64,000 nucleotides of DNA from UBA3839 sp963627995 (GTDB taxonomy: Bacteria > Bacteroidota > Bacteroidia > Bacteroidales > Bacteroidaceae). Below, piece after piece: positions 1 through 8,123 of this stretch; the first letter of the stretch is position 1; the number at the start of each line of letters is the position of its first letter. The stretch spans positions 124,001-188,000 of the forward strand of contig CAVGCV010000001.1 of assembly GCA_963627995.1 (NCBI GenBank), read 5' to 3'. The position numbers and the translations under genes are program-made. Below the pieces are notes generated by a model, which saw only the letters and a program-made list of their open reading frames with translations, did no database searches and was not told the DNA's origin.

Positions 1-1
1 C

Positions 2-190
2 ATCGAGGCGGCCAAGGCGCGGCTGCCGCGGGCATACCGGCGGCTGCTGCAGATGAAGGCCGACACCGACATGAGCCTCGAGGAAATCGCCGCCGCGGCA
101 GGCATCAAGAGGGAGTCGGCCAGCGCCATGATCTCAACCGCCCGCAAACTGCTCTACGAAGCACTGAAACACCAGGAAAGGAGGAAATGA
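2..190 (+). CDS. RNA polymerase sigma factor, C-terminal part (5' end outside window)
   Basis: The reading frame is open from the left edge and stops at 188-190. The visible 62 residues have the features of sigma region 4: a 'LPRAYRRLLQMK' helix, then 'SLEEIAAAAGIKRESA' (helix-turn-helix with conserved EIA), then a recognition helix with 'SAMISTARKLLYEAL'. Region 4 contacts the -35/-33 promoter element. The gene downstream starts 3 nt after this stop and looks like an anti-sigma protein, which supports an ECF-type sigma. The N-terminal half cannot be seen, so the subfamily is open. Another helix-turn-helix regulator of the LuxR/sigma-like type is less likely. Confidence 0.7.
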   Translation: MEAAKARLPRAYRRLLQMKADTDMSLEEIAAAAGIKRESASAMISTARKLLYEALKHQERRK

Positions 191-193
191 ACA

Positions 194-898
194 ATGGAAG
201 AACAACTGAGACACACGACCGAGGCGCTGCTCCGTAAGTACATGGACGGTACGACCACCGCCGCCGAGGAGCAACAGCTGCGCCACACGATGCAGAACGA
301 GGCGATTCCGGCCAAATGGGAGACCTACCGCCTGATGCTCGCCGGCAAGCCGCGCACGCTGCCGGCCGACGACATACTGGAGGAAGACCTCACGGAGGAG
401 TTCGACACCATCTGCCGCAACCGCAACACCGCGCGGCGCAGGACACTGCTGCTCAGATGGACGGCAGCGGCGGCCATCGTTGCCGTGGCGCTGACCGTCG
501 GGTGGAACGCCTTCCACCGGCCGAAAGAACACCCCGCCCCCGCCATTGCGGACAGCAACACCGCGCGCACCGCGCCAAAGCAAGACCAGCCCGCGCCGGC
601 GGAACACACAACGGCAGCACCCGCGGAACCTACGCCCCGACCCGGCATCCCCGCGCAGCCCCTCGCGGCCACAGCCCGCGCCACAGCCCGCACCACAGCC
701 CGCATCACGCCGGAAGCCGCGCCTGCCGTCCCCGCTGCGAGCAGCGACGACGAGGACGACGCGCCGATGGAGTACGGCGAGGACGTGAACGCACTGCTGG
801 CCGAGCGGCTGGACGGAGTGGACCGGCAGATTGCCCAGATGCGCGAGCTGATGACCGAGAACGGCGACATCCCCGACTACGTCTATGCAGAACCTTAA
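194..898 (+). CDS. Anti-sigma-like membrane protein, partner of the upstream sigma factor
   Basis: 234 residues. The N-terminal segment (about 1-85) contains 'LLRKYMDGTTTAAEEQQLR', closely resembling the start of the protein at 53853-54386, which also sits beside a sigma factor. One transmembrane helix lies at about 88-107. A low-complexity Ala/Pro/Thr linker follows (about 113-185, with repeated ATAR/TTAR units), then an acidic tail. The inferred role is a cytoplasmic sigma-binding domain tethered to the inner membrane with a periplasmic sensor tail. It starts 3 nt after the sigma stop, so the two are almost certainly co-transcribed. No zinc-binding anti-sigma motif is visible, so the assignment rests on position, topology and similarity to the second pair. 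Confidence 0.6.
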   Translation: MEEQLRHTTEALLRKYMDGTTTAAEEQQLRHTMQNEAIPAKWETYRLMLAGKPRTLPADDILEEDLTEEFDTICRNRNTARRRTLLLRWTAAAAIVAVALTVGWNAFHRPKEHPAPAIADSNTARTAPKQDQPAPAEHTTAAPAEPTPRPGIPAQPLAATARATARTTARITPEAAPAVPAASSDDEDDAPMEYGEDVNALLAERLDGVDRQIAQMRELMTENGDIPDYVYAEP

Positions 899-913
899 AA
901 ACACAATACGACC

Positions 914-2017
914 ATGAACCAAAAAACCCTGATCATCCTCGCGGCGGCAGCCATGGCCGCCACGACCGCACCGGCGCAGGAAAAGATGATGGCGCTGGTG
1001 GAAAACCTGCAGCAGAAGTATCCGACGGGCGTTTACCGAGAGGAGTACCGCTGCACGACGGGCGCGGACAACACGACGTTCACAACCTTCAGGAAAGACT
1101 TCCGCATGAAAAGCGCCTCCGTCCTGCCCGAAGACCTGCAGGCAGCCCGGCAGACGTTCGACAAGGAATGGGAAAGCATGAACTACAAGAAGGACATGGG
1201 CGCACGGCGCGGACTTGCCGAATCCGGCATCCACGGAACCATTCTCTACGACACTCCAAACCGCGCAACAAGCATGGAAATCCTGAACCACCACACGAGC
1301 CACGCGAACAACAAGGGCTTCGTCTTCTTCGACATGGACGATCACCTGAACATTGTCGTACAGCAGAAGCGTCAAAAGAAAGCCCCTCCCAAGAAAGCCG
1401 ACTTCTCGCAACTGCACTCCCTGTTCGACGAGTTGGGCAGAAAGGACGGCGCCACGAAAACTGAGGTGAGATACACCGGCCAGAACGGCAGCTTCATCTT
1501 CCAGCGCAACAGCGGGAAGGGATGGACAAAAGGAACGCGAATCACCATCGCCGACGCCGGCGGCACGTGGTTCGAGCGCATCCAATGCGAGATGAGAAGA
1601 CTGATGGGCGGCGGAAACGGAGTCAACGTGATGCTGTACGCCCGCGACATCGTTGCCAAGGACGAAGTGGGCGACGAGCTCTTCGTTGCCCACACCGAAA
1701 CCGACGGCACGCTTTCGTTCCTCTCCGCCACGGTCGAGAGCGAAGTCTGCGTCCCGATGCAATGGTACAACATCGAGGAATTCAACGACGGTAACATCCT
1801 CCCTTCCTACCTGAAGGAGGGAATGGAGAAACTAAAGGAAAAACTAAAGAAGCTGCCGGAACCTACGCACGGCATGCAGCTCGAAATGCTGAAAACACAA
1901 TGGGGACGGATCAAGAAAATCTTGTCTGACCCCAGCCTGAAAGCAGAGGACAGGAACGCCATCGAGCAGGAAGTGGCGAAACTTGCCGCCGAGATGGAAA
2001 GCCAGCTAAAGAAATAG
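914..2017 (+). CDS. Exported protein of unknown function
   Basis: 367 residues with a clear signal peptide (MNQKTLIILAAAAMAATTAPAQ). The mature part has no motif I recognise. It is rich in charged and aromatic residues, has a repeated Asn/Gly segment (about 215-240) and ends in a Lys/Glu-rich helical region (about 300-367) that may form a coiled coil. It follows the anti-sigma-like gene by 15 nt and precedes the S41 protease by 40 nt, so it probably belongs to a sigma-controlled operon. The function cannot be assigned; a periplasmic or envelope role is inferred from export and context. Confidence 0.6.
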   Translation: MNQKTLIILAAAAMAATTAPAQEKMMALVENLQQKYPTGVYREEYRCTTGADNTTFTTFRKDFRMKSASVLPEDLQAARQTFDKEWESMNYKKDMGARRGLAESGIHGTILYDTPNRATSMEILNHHTSHANNKGFVFFDMDDHLNIVVQQKRQKKAPPKKADFSQLHSLFDELGRKDGATKTEVRYTGQNGSFIFQRNSGKGWTKGTRITIADAGGTWFERIQCEMRRLMGGGNGVNVMLYARDIVAKDEVGDELFVAHTETDGTLSFLSATVESEVCVPMQWYNIEEFNDGNILPSYLKEGMEKLKEKLKKLPEPTHGMQLEMLKTQWGRIKKILSDPSLKAEDRNAIEQEVAKLAAEMESQLKK

Positions 2018-2057
2018 CGAGAACGGCACTACATTCAAAAACACACATCCGACCCAC

Positions 2058-3836
2058 ATGACACACAAGCAGACAAACGCCATCGGCTGCCTGCTGCTTT
2101 GCCTCTTCTTCCAAGCACAAAGCACGATGGCCGACAACGGAGTAGACCCCTCCGCTTTGGAAAAAATATACCAGGAAGTGAAAAACACGACAGGCGTGGA
2201 GATAAGCCGCGTGCAGTACTCCGGCGACTTCAGCAGCGAAATCAGCGGATTCGAGTGGCAGGCCGGCGACGGACGGGGAACGACCACGGGCGAGCGGCTC
2301 ATGGTGAAGAACCCGGATTCCGGCAAAGTGAAGCGCTACTACAAAACGTTCCGGTCGTACAAGGCAGAGACGCACGTCATACTGGACGAAGAGAAGATGC
2401 GGGCCGCCGTCGGACTGAACGACTTGCAGCTTTTCTACGGAATGCGGATGGGCGACGACGGCGAGCTCTATTTCCTGAAAGCCAGGACGGACGACTGCCT
2501 CTGCGTCGTCAAAGACTGGGACAAGCGCGACCATTACAAGGGGCCGCAGCCAAAGCCCGACCATTGGGCCGCCATCGACGAGGAGACGAAACGCCTGCTC
2601 GGAGTGAGCCACCTGTGGATGGGCATCAGGCGCAACTTCGCCTTCATGGAGCGCGTGAAGCTCGACTGGGACAGCCTCTACGCGGCGACGGTCTCAGAAA
2701 TGAAAGCCGCCAAGGACAACGGCGAGGCGGTGAAAGTGCTGCAGAAGATGGCGGCCGCAGTGGGGAACGGACACACCTACGTCTATGCCTACGGCAACGT
2801 GGAGCGCGAGCAGCCGGCCCCCTTCACCACCAGGCTGATTGACGGAAAGGTGTATGTGGACCAGGTGGAGAGCACGGCGCTGAAAGCCAAAGGCGTGCGC
2901 CGGGGGCTGCAGGTCGTCACCATCGACAGCATGGACGTCTCCGACTACGCCCGTCAGCGCCTGGCACCCTACGTGTCGGCGTCCACCGAGCAGTGGCGGC
3001 TCCACCAGATGTTCGACAACCACGCGCTGACGATGCGAACGCGCGGCGACACCATCCAGATAGGCTTCAGCGACGGACGAAAGACTTTCGTGCTGCCCTA
3101 CGAGACAGGCAGCCTGAAGGCCGACCGCACCGAGAGCGCCGACAACATTGCGTTCGCGAAATACGGCGACATCGGTTACCTGCGCATATCCTCTTTCATG
3201 GACAGCAGCATTCCGAAGACCTTCGACAAAATCTATGCGCAGCTGCTCGACACCAAGGCGCTCGTCATCGACATCCGCAACAACGGCGGAGGCAACTCCG
3301 GCAACGCCGACTACGTGCTGCGCCACTTCAGTCGCGACAGCATCAGGACCAACTCGTGGAAAAGCCGCAAGTACATCCCGGCGTTCGCCTCGTGGGGCTA
3401 CAAGGAAGGATGGTACGAGCAGCCCGGCGGCCACATGAGTCCCGTCAGCGACAAGGAGCCCTATCTGAAGCCCGTGGCCGTGCTGGCTGACAAGGGTACG
3501 TTCTCGGCAGCCGAGGACTTCATCGGCGTGATGCGCGGCATGCGCACAGGCACGCTGGTCGGCGAGCCCACGGGCGGCAGCACGGGCAACGGCGTGCGCC
3601 TGGACGTGATTCCCGGCGCGTGCGCGGCCAACATCTGCGCCAAGCACGACACGGCCTCCGACGGGACGGACTTCGACGGCGTGGGGTTCCAGCCCGACAT
3701 TCCCGCCACGGAAACCTACCAGTCCTACTTCAAGGACCGGCAGGACAACTGCCTGCGCACAGCCATCCGGCACCTGAAGCAGCAGCTGGAGCTTCGCTCC
3801 AAGAGCGCAGGTGCGGCTGGCCGCGCGCCTGAATAG
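2058..3836 (+). CDS. S41 family C-terminal processing-type peptidase
   Basis: 592 residues with a signal peptide (about 1-25). The C-terminal half is a typical S41 (tail-specific protease) core: 'ALVIDIRNNGGGNSG', then 'VLADKGTFSAAEDFIGVMRG' with the catalytic Ser in GTFSAAE, then 'GTLVGEPTGGSTGN'. A degenerate PDZ-like region (about 270-340) precedes the core. S41 enzymes use a Ser-Lys or Ser-His-Glu centre to cut peptides in the periplasm or on the cell surface. The last gene of the apparent sigma operon, it is followed by nearly 1 kb without genes. The substrate is unknown. Confidence 0.85.
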   Translation: MTHKQTNAIGCLLLCLFFQAQSTMADNGVDPSALEKIYQEVKNTTGVEISRVQYSGDFSSEISGFEWQAGDGRGTTTGERLMVKNPDSGKVKRYYKTFRSYKAETHVILDEEKMRAAVGLNDLQLFYGMRMGDDGELYFLKARTDDCLCVVKDWDKRDHYKGPQPKPDHWAAIDEETKRLLGVSHLWMGIRRNFAFMERVKLDWDSLYAATVSEMKAAKDNGEAVKVLQKMAAAVGNGHTYVYAYGNVEREQPAPFTTRLIDGKVYVDQVESTALKAKGVRRGLQVVTIDSMDVSDYARQRLAPYVSASTEQWRLHQMFDNHALTMRTRGDTIQIGFSDGRKTFVLPYETGSLKADRTESADNIAFAKYGDIGYLRISSFMDSSIPKTFDKIYAQLLDTKALVIDIRNNGGGNSGNADYVLRHFSRDSIRTNSWKSRKYIPAFASWGYKEGWYEQPGGHMSPVSDKEPYLKPVAVLADKGTFSAAEDFIGVMRGMRTGTLVGEPTGGSTGNGVRLDVIPGACAANICAKHDTASDGTDFDGVGFQPDIPATETYQSYFKDRQDNCLRTAIRHLKQQLELRSKSAGAAGRAPE

Positions 3837-3950
3837 CAGACCACGGCATCATGTAGCGTGAATATATAGTTAGTTATTGTAGAGGCAGCGGCTCTGTGAA
3901 GAACTGCTGCCTTTTCCTTGTGCCAGCGGCGGCCTGCGTTTCCAAAAAAA

Positions 3951-4049
3951 CACTGCGGAGCGGCCGGAAAGACGTCCGCGGAGAAAAAGATTTTCCTCTG
4001 CGGACAAAATTGTTTTCGTCCGCAGAGCGAGGCGAAAAACACTGCGGAC
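3951..4049. repeat. Phased palindrome array R1 (five cores, 22-bp pitch)
   Basis: Five 10-bp cores: CACTGCGGAG (3951), GTCCGCGGAG (3974), CTCTGCGGAC (3996), GTCCGCAGAG (4018), CACTGCGGAC (4040). Centres are spaced 23, 22, 22 and 22 bp. The spacers either side of the middle core are A-run then T-run (AAAAAGATTTTC and AAAATTGTTTTC). A T-run and a GGCGCGCC palindrome (4063-4070) follow. It lies about 115 bp after the S41 protease stop and about 220 bp before the first DnaA-box-like site. Same family as the arrays at 10642, 19808, 31456 and 56538. Confidence 0.85.
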
Positions 4050-4135
4050 GCTTTTTCCGCCCGGCGCGCCGCCCCCCGCCGCGCGGCGGGGCAGCGGCAA
4101 CCGCCGTTCCCGCCCGGCCTCCACTTTCCCCGTCG

Positions 4136-4580
4136 GCAACGATTTTCATTATAATCATATAACAATTTTAATTTAGAAATAAATATGATAATGATGATGG
4201 GCTGTCGAATGTGTCGAAAAGAAAACCGCCGTTCGCTTGCACCTGAAGTTAATGTTTCGGGAGGACGCGTTTTCCACATCGTTGCCAACAATCCAAGCAC
4301 CTGCCGCAGAAAGCGTTGCGCATCTTTTCCACACGCTGTCGACAAGCGCGCCTGTCGATAGAAAGCGACAACTTCGGCTGTTGACAACGGCGGAAAAGGC
4401 CTTGAAAACTTTGTTACAAAAAACGCTAACTTTCCTTGGTGTTCTCGTCGGCGTCGGCGTATATGAAAATTTGCGGGAAAGTCAATGGAAAGTTTTCAAA
4501 AGTTGTCGCTCGGTTTTCAACAAGTTTTCAGCCTGTGGCTGTTGATAAGCCGCGCTACGCCTCCGCCGTGGCAGCGCGGC
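4136..4580. other. Candidate chromosomal replication origin (oriC)
   Basis: An AT-rich tract (about 4136-4200) in a GC-rich genome is followed by a cluster of DnaA-box-like 9-mers: TTTTCCACA at 4270-4278 and again at 4325-4333, TTGTCAACA (minus) at 4379-4387, TTTTCAACA at 4514-4522, and TTATCAACA (minus) at 4540-4548. TTTTCCACA fits the loose consensus TTWTNCACA. A GC hairpin (4549-4580) closes the region. No gene lies between 3837 and 4816. rnpA and yidD, often near origins in bacteria, lie 2-3 kb away. Sampled by eye, + strand genes to the left are C-richer and those just right are G-richer. Not proven; GC skew and DnaA binding were not computed. Confidence 0.5.
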
Positions 4581-4660
4581 TGGCGGAGCGGGGCAGGGCG
4601 CGCGCGGTGCTTGCGGCGTCCGTGCGGAGGAAGCGTCGCTTTTTTTTAACGCCGAAAAAG

Positions 4661-4692
4661 TTTGGACACGACGGAATAAAGGCGTACCTTTG
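4661..4692 (+). promoter_or_regulatory. Promoter of greA operon
   Basis: TTTG (4661-4664), a 20-bp spacer, then TACCTTTG (4685-4692) match the Bacteroidota -33/-7 consensus. The implied leader is about 120 nt and holds a small hairpin (about 4722-4745, ATGCT...AGCAT). Confidence 0.7.
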
Positions 4693-4816
4693 CCGCAGTC
4701 AAATTCAGTGGATGAAGGGTTCCGATGCTTTTAGCCGAGCATTGGGATTCTTTTGTTTATTAGGATTGCACGAAGTGAAGTAAAGATTGCCAACAACCTA
4801 ACAAAGAAACACAACT

Positions 4817-5281
4817 ATGGCATACATGTCGCAGGAGGGCTATGACCGGATCATGGCCGAAATCAAGCAGCTGGAGGAGGTGGAGCGCCCCGAGGTGATT
4901 CGCCAAATTCAGGAGGCGAGAGAGAAGGGCGACCTCTCCGAGAACGCGGAGTACGACGCGGCGAAGGAGGCGCAGGGCAAGCTCGAGTCGAAAATCGCCC
5001 AGCTGAAGGCGTCGCTCGCCGACGCGAAAATCATAGACACCTCGAAGGTGCAGACCGACGTGGTGCAGATTCTCTCGAAGGTGGAGATGAAGAACGTGAA
5101 GACGGGCGCGAAGATGACCTACACGCTGGTGAGCGAGAGCGAGGCCAACCTGCGCGAGAACAAGATTTCGGTGCAGACGCCCATTGCCCAGGGACTGCTG
5201 GGCAAGCGCGTGGGCGACACCGCCTCCATCAAGATTCCGCAGGGCTTGATTGAGCTGGAGATTGTGAGCATTTCCGTGTGA
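4817..5281 (+). CDS. greA: Transcription elongation factor GreA
   Basis: 154 residues, the usual GreA size. The N-terminal coiled coil carries the hallmark acidic tip region 'EAREKGDLSENAEYDAAKEA' (about residues 34-53), which enters the RNA polymerase secondary channel and stimulates cleavage of backtracked RNA. The C-terminal FKBP-like domain ends with 'VGDTASIKIPQGLIELEIVSI'-type sequence. Transcribed from the promoter at 4661; the HIT gene follows after 25 nt and argB soon after, so a three-gene operon is likely. Confidence 0.95.
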   Translation: MAYMSQEGYDRIMAEIKQLEEVERPEVIRQIQEAREKGDLSENAEYDAAKEAQGKLESKIAQLKASLADAKIIDTSKVQTDVVQILSKVEMKNVKTGAKMTYTLVSESEANLRENKISVQTPIAQGLLGKRVGDTASIKIPQGLIELEIVSISV

Positions 5282-5306
5282 CCACCGTCAGGAAAAAGAG
5301 AAGACC

Positions 5307-5705
5307 ATGGGTATTTTTGCAAAGATAGCGGCCGGTGAGATTCCGAGCTACAAGTGCGGTGAGAGCGACGAGTTCTATGCGTTCCTCGACATCAACCCGC
5401 TCGTGGAGGGACACACGCTGTGCATTCCGCGCCGCGAGGTGGACTACATCTTCGACATGGACGACGACGAGCTGGCGCGCTTCCAGGTGTTCGCCAAGCG
5501 CGTGGCGCGCGCCATCAGGGCGGCCTTTCCCTGCGTGAAGGTGGGCGAGGCTGTGCTGGGGCTCGAAGTGCCGCACGCGCACATCCACCTCGTCCCGATG
5601 CAGAGCGAGAAGGACATGATGTTCGGCAACCCGAAGCTCTCGCTCCCCGCCGAGCGGATGCAGGAGATTTCGGAGCGTATCTTCGCCGAGTACCGGCGGC
5701 TGTGA
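5307..5705 (+). CDS. HIT family nucleotide-binding hydrolase
   Basis: 132 residues. The histidine triad is seen as 'HAHIHLVPM' near residues 91-99, where the middle His is the nucleophile in HIT hydrolases that act on AMP-lysine, AMP-NH2 or dinucleoside polyphosphates. The N-terminal 'FAKIAAGEIPSYK' and 'HTLCIPRREVDYIFDMDD' are also family signatures. It lies 25 nt after greA and 5 nt before argB. The physiological substrate is not evident from sequence. Confidence 0.92.
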   Translation: MGIFAKIAAGEIPSYKCGESDEFYAFLDINPLVEGHTLCIPRREVDYIFDMDDDELARFQVFAKRVARAIRAAFPCVKVGEAVLGLEVPHAHIHLVPMQSEKDMMFGNPKLSLPAERMQEISERIFAEYRRL

Positions 5706-5710
5706 GGGGG

Positions 5711-6490
5711 ATGGAAAAGGAAAGGCTGCTTGTCGTCAAGGTGGGCGGCGGCATCGTGGAGAACGAGGAGAGCCTGTCGCGGCTGCTCGACGACTTTTCG
5801 CGCATCGTGGAGCGGAAGGTGCTGGTGCACGGCGGCGGCCGCTCGGCCACGAGGCTGGCGGCCGACCTCGGCATCGAGAGCAAGATGGTGGGCGGCCGGC
5901 GCGTGACCGACGCGGAGATGCTGCGCGTGGTGACGATGGTGTACGGCGGCCTGGTCAATAAGAACATCGTGGCCGGGCTGCAGGCGCGCGGCGTGAACGC
6001 CTTGGGGCTGACGGGCGCGGACATCGACGTGATGCGCAGCCGCAGGCGGCCGGCGCAGCCGGTGGACTACGGCTTCGTGGGCGACGTGGAGCGGTGCGAC
6101 GGCAGGGTGCTGTCGCGGCTTGTGGGCGAGGGCGTCGTGCCGGTGATGGCGCCGCTGACGCACGACGGGCGCGGCTCGATGCTCAACACGAACGCCGACA
6201 CCATCGCCGGCGAGACGGCCAAGGCGCTCGCCCCTTACTTCGACGTGACGCTGGTCTACTGCTTTGAGAAGGCGGGCGTGTTGCGCGACGAGCATGACGA
6301 GGAGAGCGTCATCCCCCGTATTTCCGAGCGGGACTTCCGCCGGCTCGTGGCCGACGGCACGATACAGGGCGGCATGATTCCGAAGATTGAGAACGCGCTC
6401 TCCGCCTGCCGGGCAGGCGTGGGGCGCGTGCTTGTCACGCGCGCCGACCGCATCGGGCGCGCGGGCGGAACGGTCATCCGGCTCGGCTGA
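5711..6490 (+). CDS. argB: Acetylglutamate kinase (or the N-succinyl variant)
   Basis: 259 residues from the ATG at 5711, 5 nt after the HIT stop; the open frame extends further upstream, but only this start gives the family's N-terminus 'LLVVKVGGGIVE'. Amino-acid kinase features: 'LVHGGGRSATRLAADLG' (substrate loop), 'NTNADTIAGETAKAL' (nucleotide/acyl-glutamate site) and 'GGMIPKIENALSA' near the end. The enzyme phosphorylates the gamma-carboxyl of N-acylglutamate, step two of arginine synthesis. Some Bacteroidota use N-succinyl-glutamate instead, which the sequence alone does not decide. A strong hairpin follows. Confidence 0.9.
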   Translation: MEKERLLVVKVGGGIVENEESLSRLLDDFSRIVERKVLVHGGGRSATRLAADLGIESKMVGGRRVTDAEMLRVVTMVYGGLVNKNIVAGLQARGVNALGLTGADIDVMRSRRRPAQPVDYGFVGDVERCDGRVLSRLVGEGVVPVMAPLTHDGRGSMLNTNADTIAGETAKALAPYFDVTLVYCFEKAGVLRDEHDEESVIPRISERDFRRLVADGTIQGGMIPKIENALSACRAGVGRVLVTRADRIGRAGGTVIRLG

Positions 6491-6496
6491 CTCGCG

Positions 6497-6576
6497 CACG
6501 GAAGAAGCGGCGGAGGCGGGCGGAAAGGAGCATTCTTGCTATCCTTTCCGCCCGCCTCCGCCGCTTTCTGTCCGTG
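6497..6576. terminator. Bidirectional hairpin between argB and yidD
   Basis: A perfect 25-bp stem (6505-6529 with 6542-6566) with a 12-nt loop, extended by CACGGA/TCCGTG arms (6497 and 6571). It sits between the convergent ends of argB and yidD. There is no long T-run, but the stem is very stable. Confidence 0.75.
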
Positions 6577-6605
6577 CCTTTCCAGCCCTTCGCGCTGGCC
6601 TCCGC

Positions 6606-6863
6606 CTACCAGTGGAACTTGTCGGGCACGGGGTCGTAGCCGCTTCCGCCCCAGGGATTGCAGCGGACGATGCGCTTGACGGCGAGGTAGAGCCCCGCCA
6701 GCGGGCCGTGCCGCTTGATGGCCTCCACGGCGTAGGCCGAGCAGGTGGGGGTGAAGCGGCATGCCGGCGGCGTGAGGGGGGAGATGCACCGCCGGTAGAA
6801 GTAGATGGGGAGGAGCAGGGCCCATGAAAGGGCTTTGCCGATGGCGCGGAGTGCCTGCGACAT
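6606..6863 (-). CDS. yidD: Membrane protein insertion efficiency factor YidD
   Basis: 85 residues from the ATG at 6863, chosen because the family begins just before the amphipathic helix 'KALSWALLLPIYFYRR'; an upstream ATG at 6899 would add a Pro-rich, G-run-encoded extension. Conserved YidD features: 'CRFTPTCSAYAVEAI' with its cysteines and 'CNPWGGSGYDPVP'. YidD is a small inner-membrane-associated protein that helps YidC insert membrane proteins. It lies 58 nt downstream of rnpA, the usual partner. Confidence 0.92.
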   Translation of the reverse strand: MSQALRAIGKALSWALLLPIYFYRRCISPLTPPACRFTPTCSAYAVEAIKRHGPLAGLYLAVKRIVRCNPWGGSGYDPVPDKFHW

Positions 6864-6921
6864 GTGGGGTGGAGTAGGGGGGTGTGGAGTGGGGGGCATG
6901 CTTTTCCGGACGGGGCGGCGG

Positions 6922-7332
6922 CTATGTCTTGTCGGCCGCGAGCTTCTCTCCGATTCGCCGCAGGATTTTCCGCACGCTGTGGGCCACCTGCTCCGACGTG
7001 CAGGGCGTGTCGCTGATGCAGATGAACGCGATGGCGAGGCGCTGCCCGCCGCGTCCCTGCATGAGTTTCCACAGCGGCAGCTTGTTGCGCCGGTATGCCT
7101 CGCGCACCTGGCGCTTCATGCGGTTGCGGTCCACCGCGCGGCGGAGTTTGCGCTTCGGGACGCTGACGAGCACGGCCACGGGCATTTCGGGCGCGCCTTT
7201 CTCCCCGTCGCTCACCATGGCGTAGACAGCGCGAAGCGGAAATGCAGCCAGCGATGCATTCCCGCCTCCAAAGAGCTTTTCGACGAGCAGCCGGCTGCAG
7301 ACGCGCTCTGCCTTGGTGAGTGTCTCCGACAT
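6922..7332 (-). CDS. rnpA: Ribonuclease P protein component
   Basis: 136 residues. The basic RNR motif is clear: 'VPKRKLRRAVDRNRMKRQVR' (about residues 59-78), which contacts the RNase P RNA and the tRNA precursor leader. The 'LVSVPKRK' strand and the C-terminal helices ('SEQVAHSVRKILRRIGEKL') fit the family. RnpA is the protein subunit for tRNA 5' maturation. It lies 15 nt after hemD and before yidD, in one transcription unit. The rnpB RNA gene is not seen here. Confidence 0.93.
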   Translation of the reverse strand: MSETLTKAERVCSRLLVEKLFGGGNASLAAFPLRAVYAMVSDGEKGAPEMPVAVLVSVPKRKLRRAVDRNRMKRQVREAYRRNKLPLWKLMQGRGGQRLAIAFICISDTPCTSEQVAHSVRKILRRIGEKLAADKT

Positions 7333-7347
7333 CTTGGTGCTGTGCCG

Positions 7348-8100
7348 CTATTTCTTTGCCGCCGTGCCCTGGCGCTTGATGAAGTCCTCGATGATGGCGG
7401 GGACGCTCCGAAGCTCGGCCGTTGGGCGCATGTCCACGCGCAGCCCGGCGGCCTCGGCCGCGTCGATGGTCTTCTGGCCCAGGCAGGCGATGGCCACCTT
7501 GTTCTGGTTGAAGTTCGGGAAGTTCTTCGTCAGTGAGTTGATGCCCTCCGGGCTGAAGAACACGAGCATGTCGTAGTCGAAGGGCTCGTCGGGCGTGAAG
7601 TCGTTGCTCACCGTGTAGTACATCACCGCCTCGTCGTGCTTCAGCCCGGCTGCGTCGAGCCGCTTCCTCATGTCCTCGTTGTGGGCGGACGACTGCGGCA
7701 CGAAGTAGTTTTCGGCGCTGTGCTTCTCCATGATGGGGATGAGGTCGTCGATGCGCCCGGTCAGGGGGAAGAACACCTTCCGCTTGCGGTATTGCACGTA
7801 CTTCTGGATGTAGAGGGCCACCTGCTCCGACTTGCAGAAGTACTTCATCGTCTCGGGAATCGTGACGCGCAGCTCCTTCACCAGGTTGAAGAAGTGGTCG
7901 ATGCCGTGGCGCGAGGTGAACACGATGGCCGTGTGGCCGGGAATGGACACCTTCTGCTGCCTGAAGTCCTTGGCAGTCATCGGCTCCACCTTGATGAAGG
8001 GGCGGAACACCATCTCAAGGTCGTATTTTTCTGCCAGGTCAAAGTATGGGGACTTTTCCGTCTGCGGTTTAGGTTGAGAAATTAGGATTTTTGATACCAT
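7348..8100 (-). CDS. hemD: Uroporphyrinogen-III synthase
   Basis: 250 residues, normal for HemD. The two-domain fold is indicated by 'ILISQPKP' at the start, 'AIVFTSRHGIDHFF' (about 58-71), 'VFFPLTGRIDDLIPIME', and 'DYDMLVFFSPEGINSLTKNF' (about 178-197), matching the family's paired 'v.FTS..gv..f' motifs. HemD closes hydroxymethylbilane to uroporphyrinogen III in haem and corrinoid synthesis. Between DUF4271 (23 nt upstream) and rnpA (15 nt downstream), so co-transcription with rnpA-yidD is likely. Confidence 0.85.
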   Translation of the reverse strand: MVSKILISQPKPQTEKSPYFDLAEKYDLEMVFRPFIKVEPMTAKDFRQQKVSIPGHTAIVFTSRHGIDHFFNLVKELRVTIPETMKYFCKSEQVALYIQKYVQYRKRKVFFPLTGRIDDLIPIMEKHSAENYFVPQSSAHNEDMRKRLDAAGLKHDEAVMYYTVSNDFTPDEPFDYDMLVFFSPEGINSLTKNFPNFNQNKVAIACLGQKTIDAAEAAGLRVDMRPTAELRSVPAIIEDFIKRQGTAAKK

Positions 8101-8123
8101 CGATTAACCTGTAAAAAGATGAG

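Noticed and set aside
3951..4049. CRISPR array
   Set aside because: The repeat cores are only 10 bp, spacers are 12 bp A/T-tracts that recur between elements, and no cas genes are near.
6864..6896. G-quadruplex between rnpA and yidD
   Set aside because: There are only three G-runs of four or more (6865-6868, 6877-6882, 6891-6896) with long loops; a fourth run is missing.
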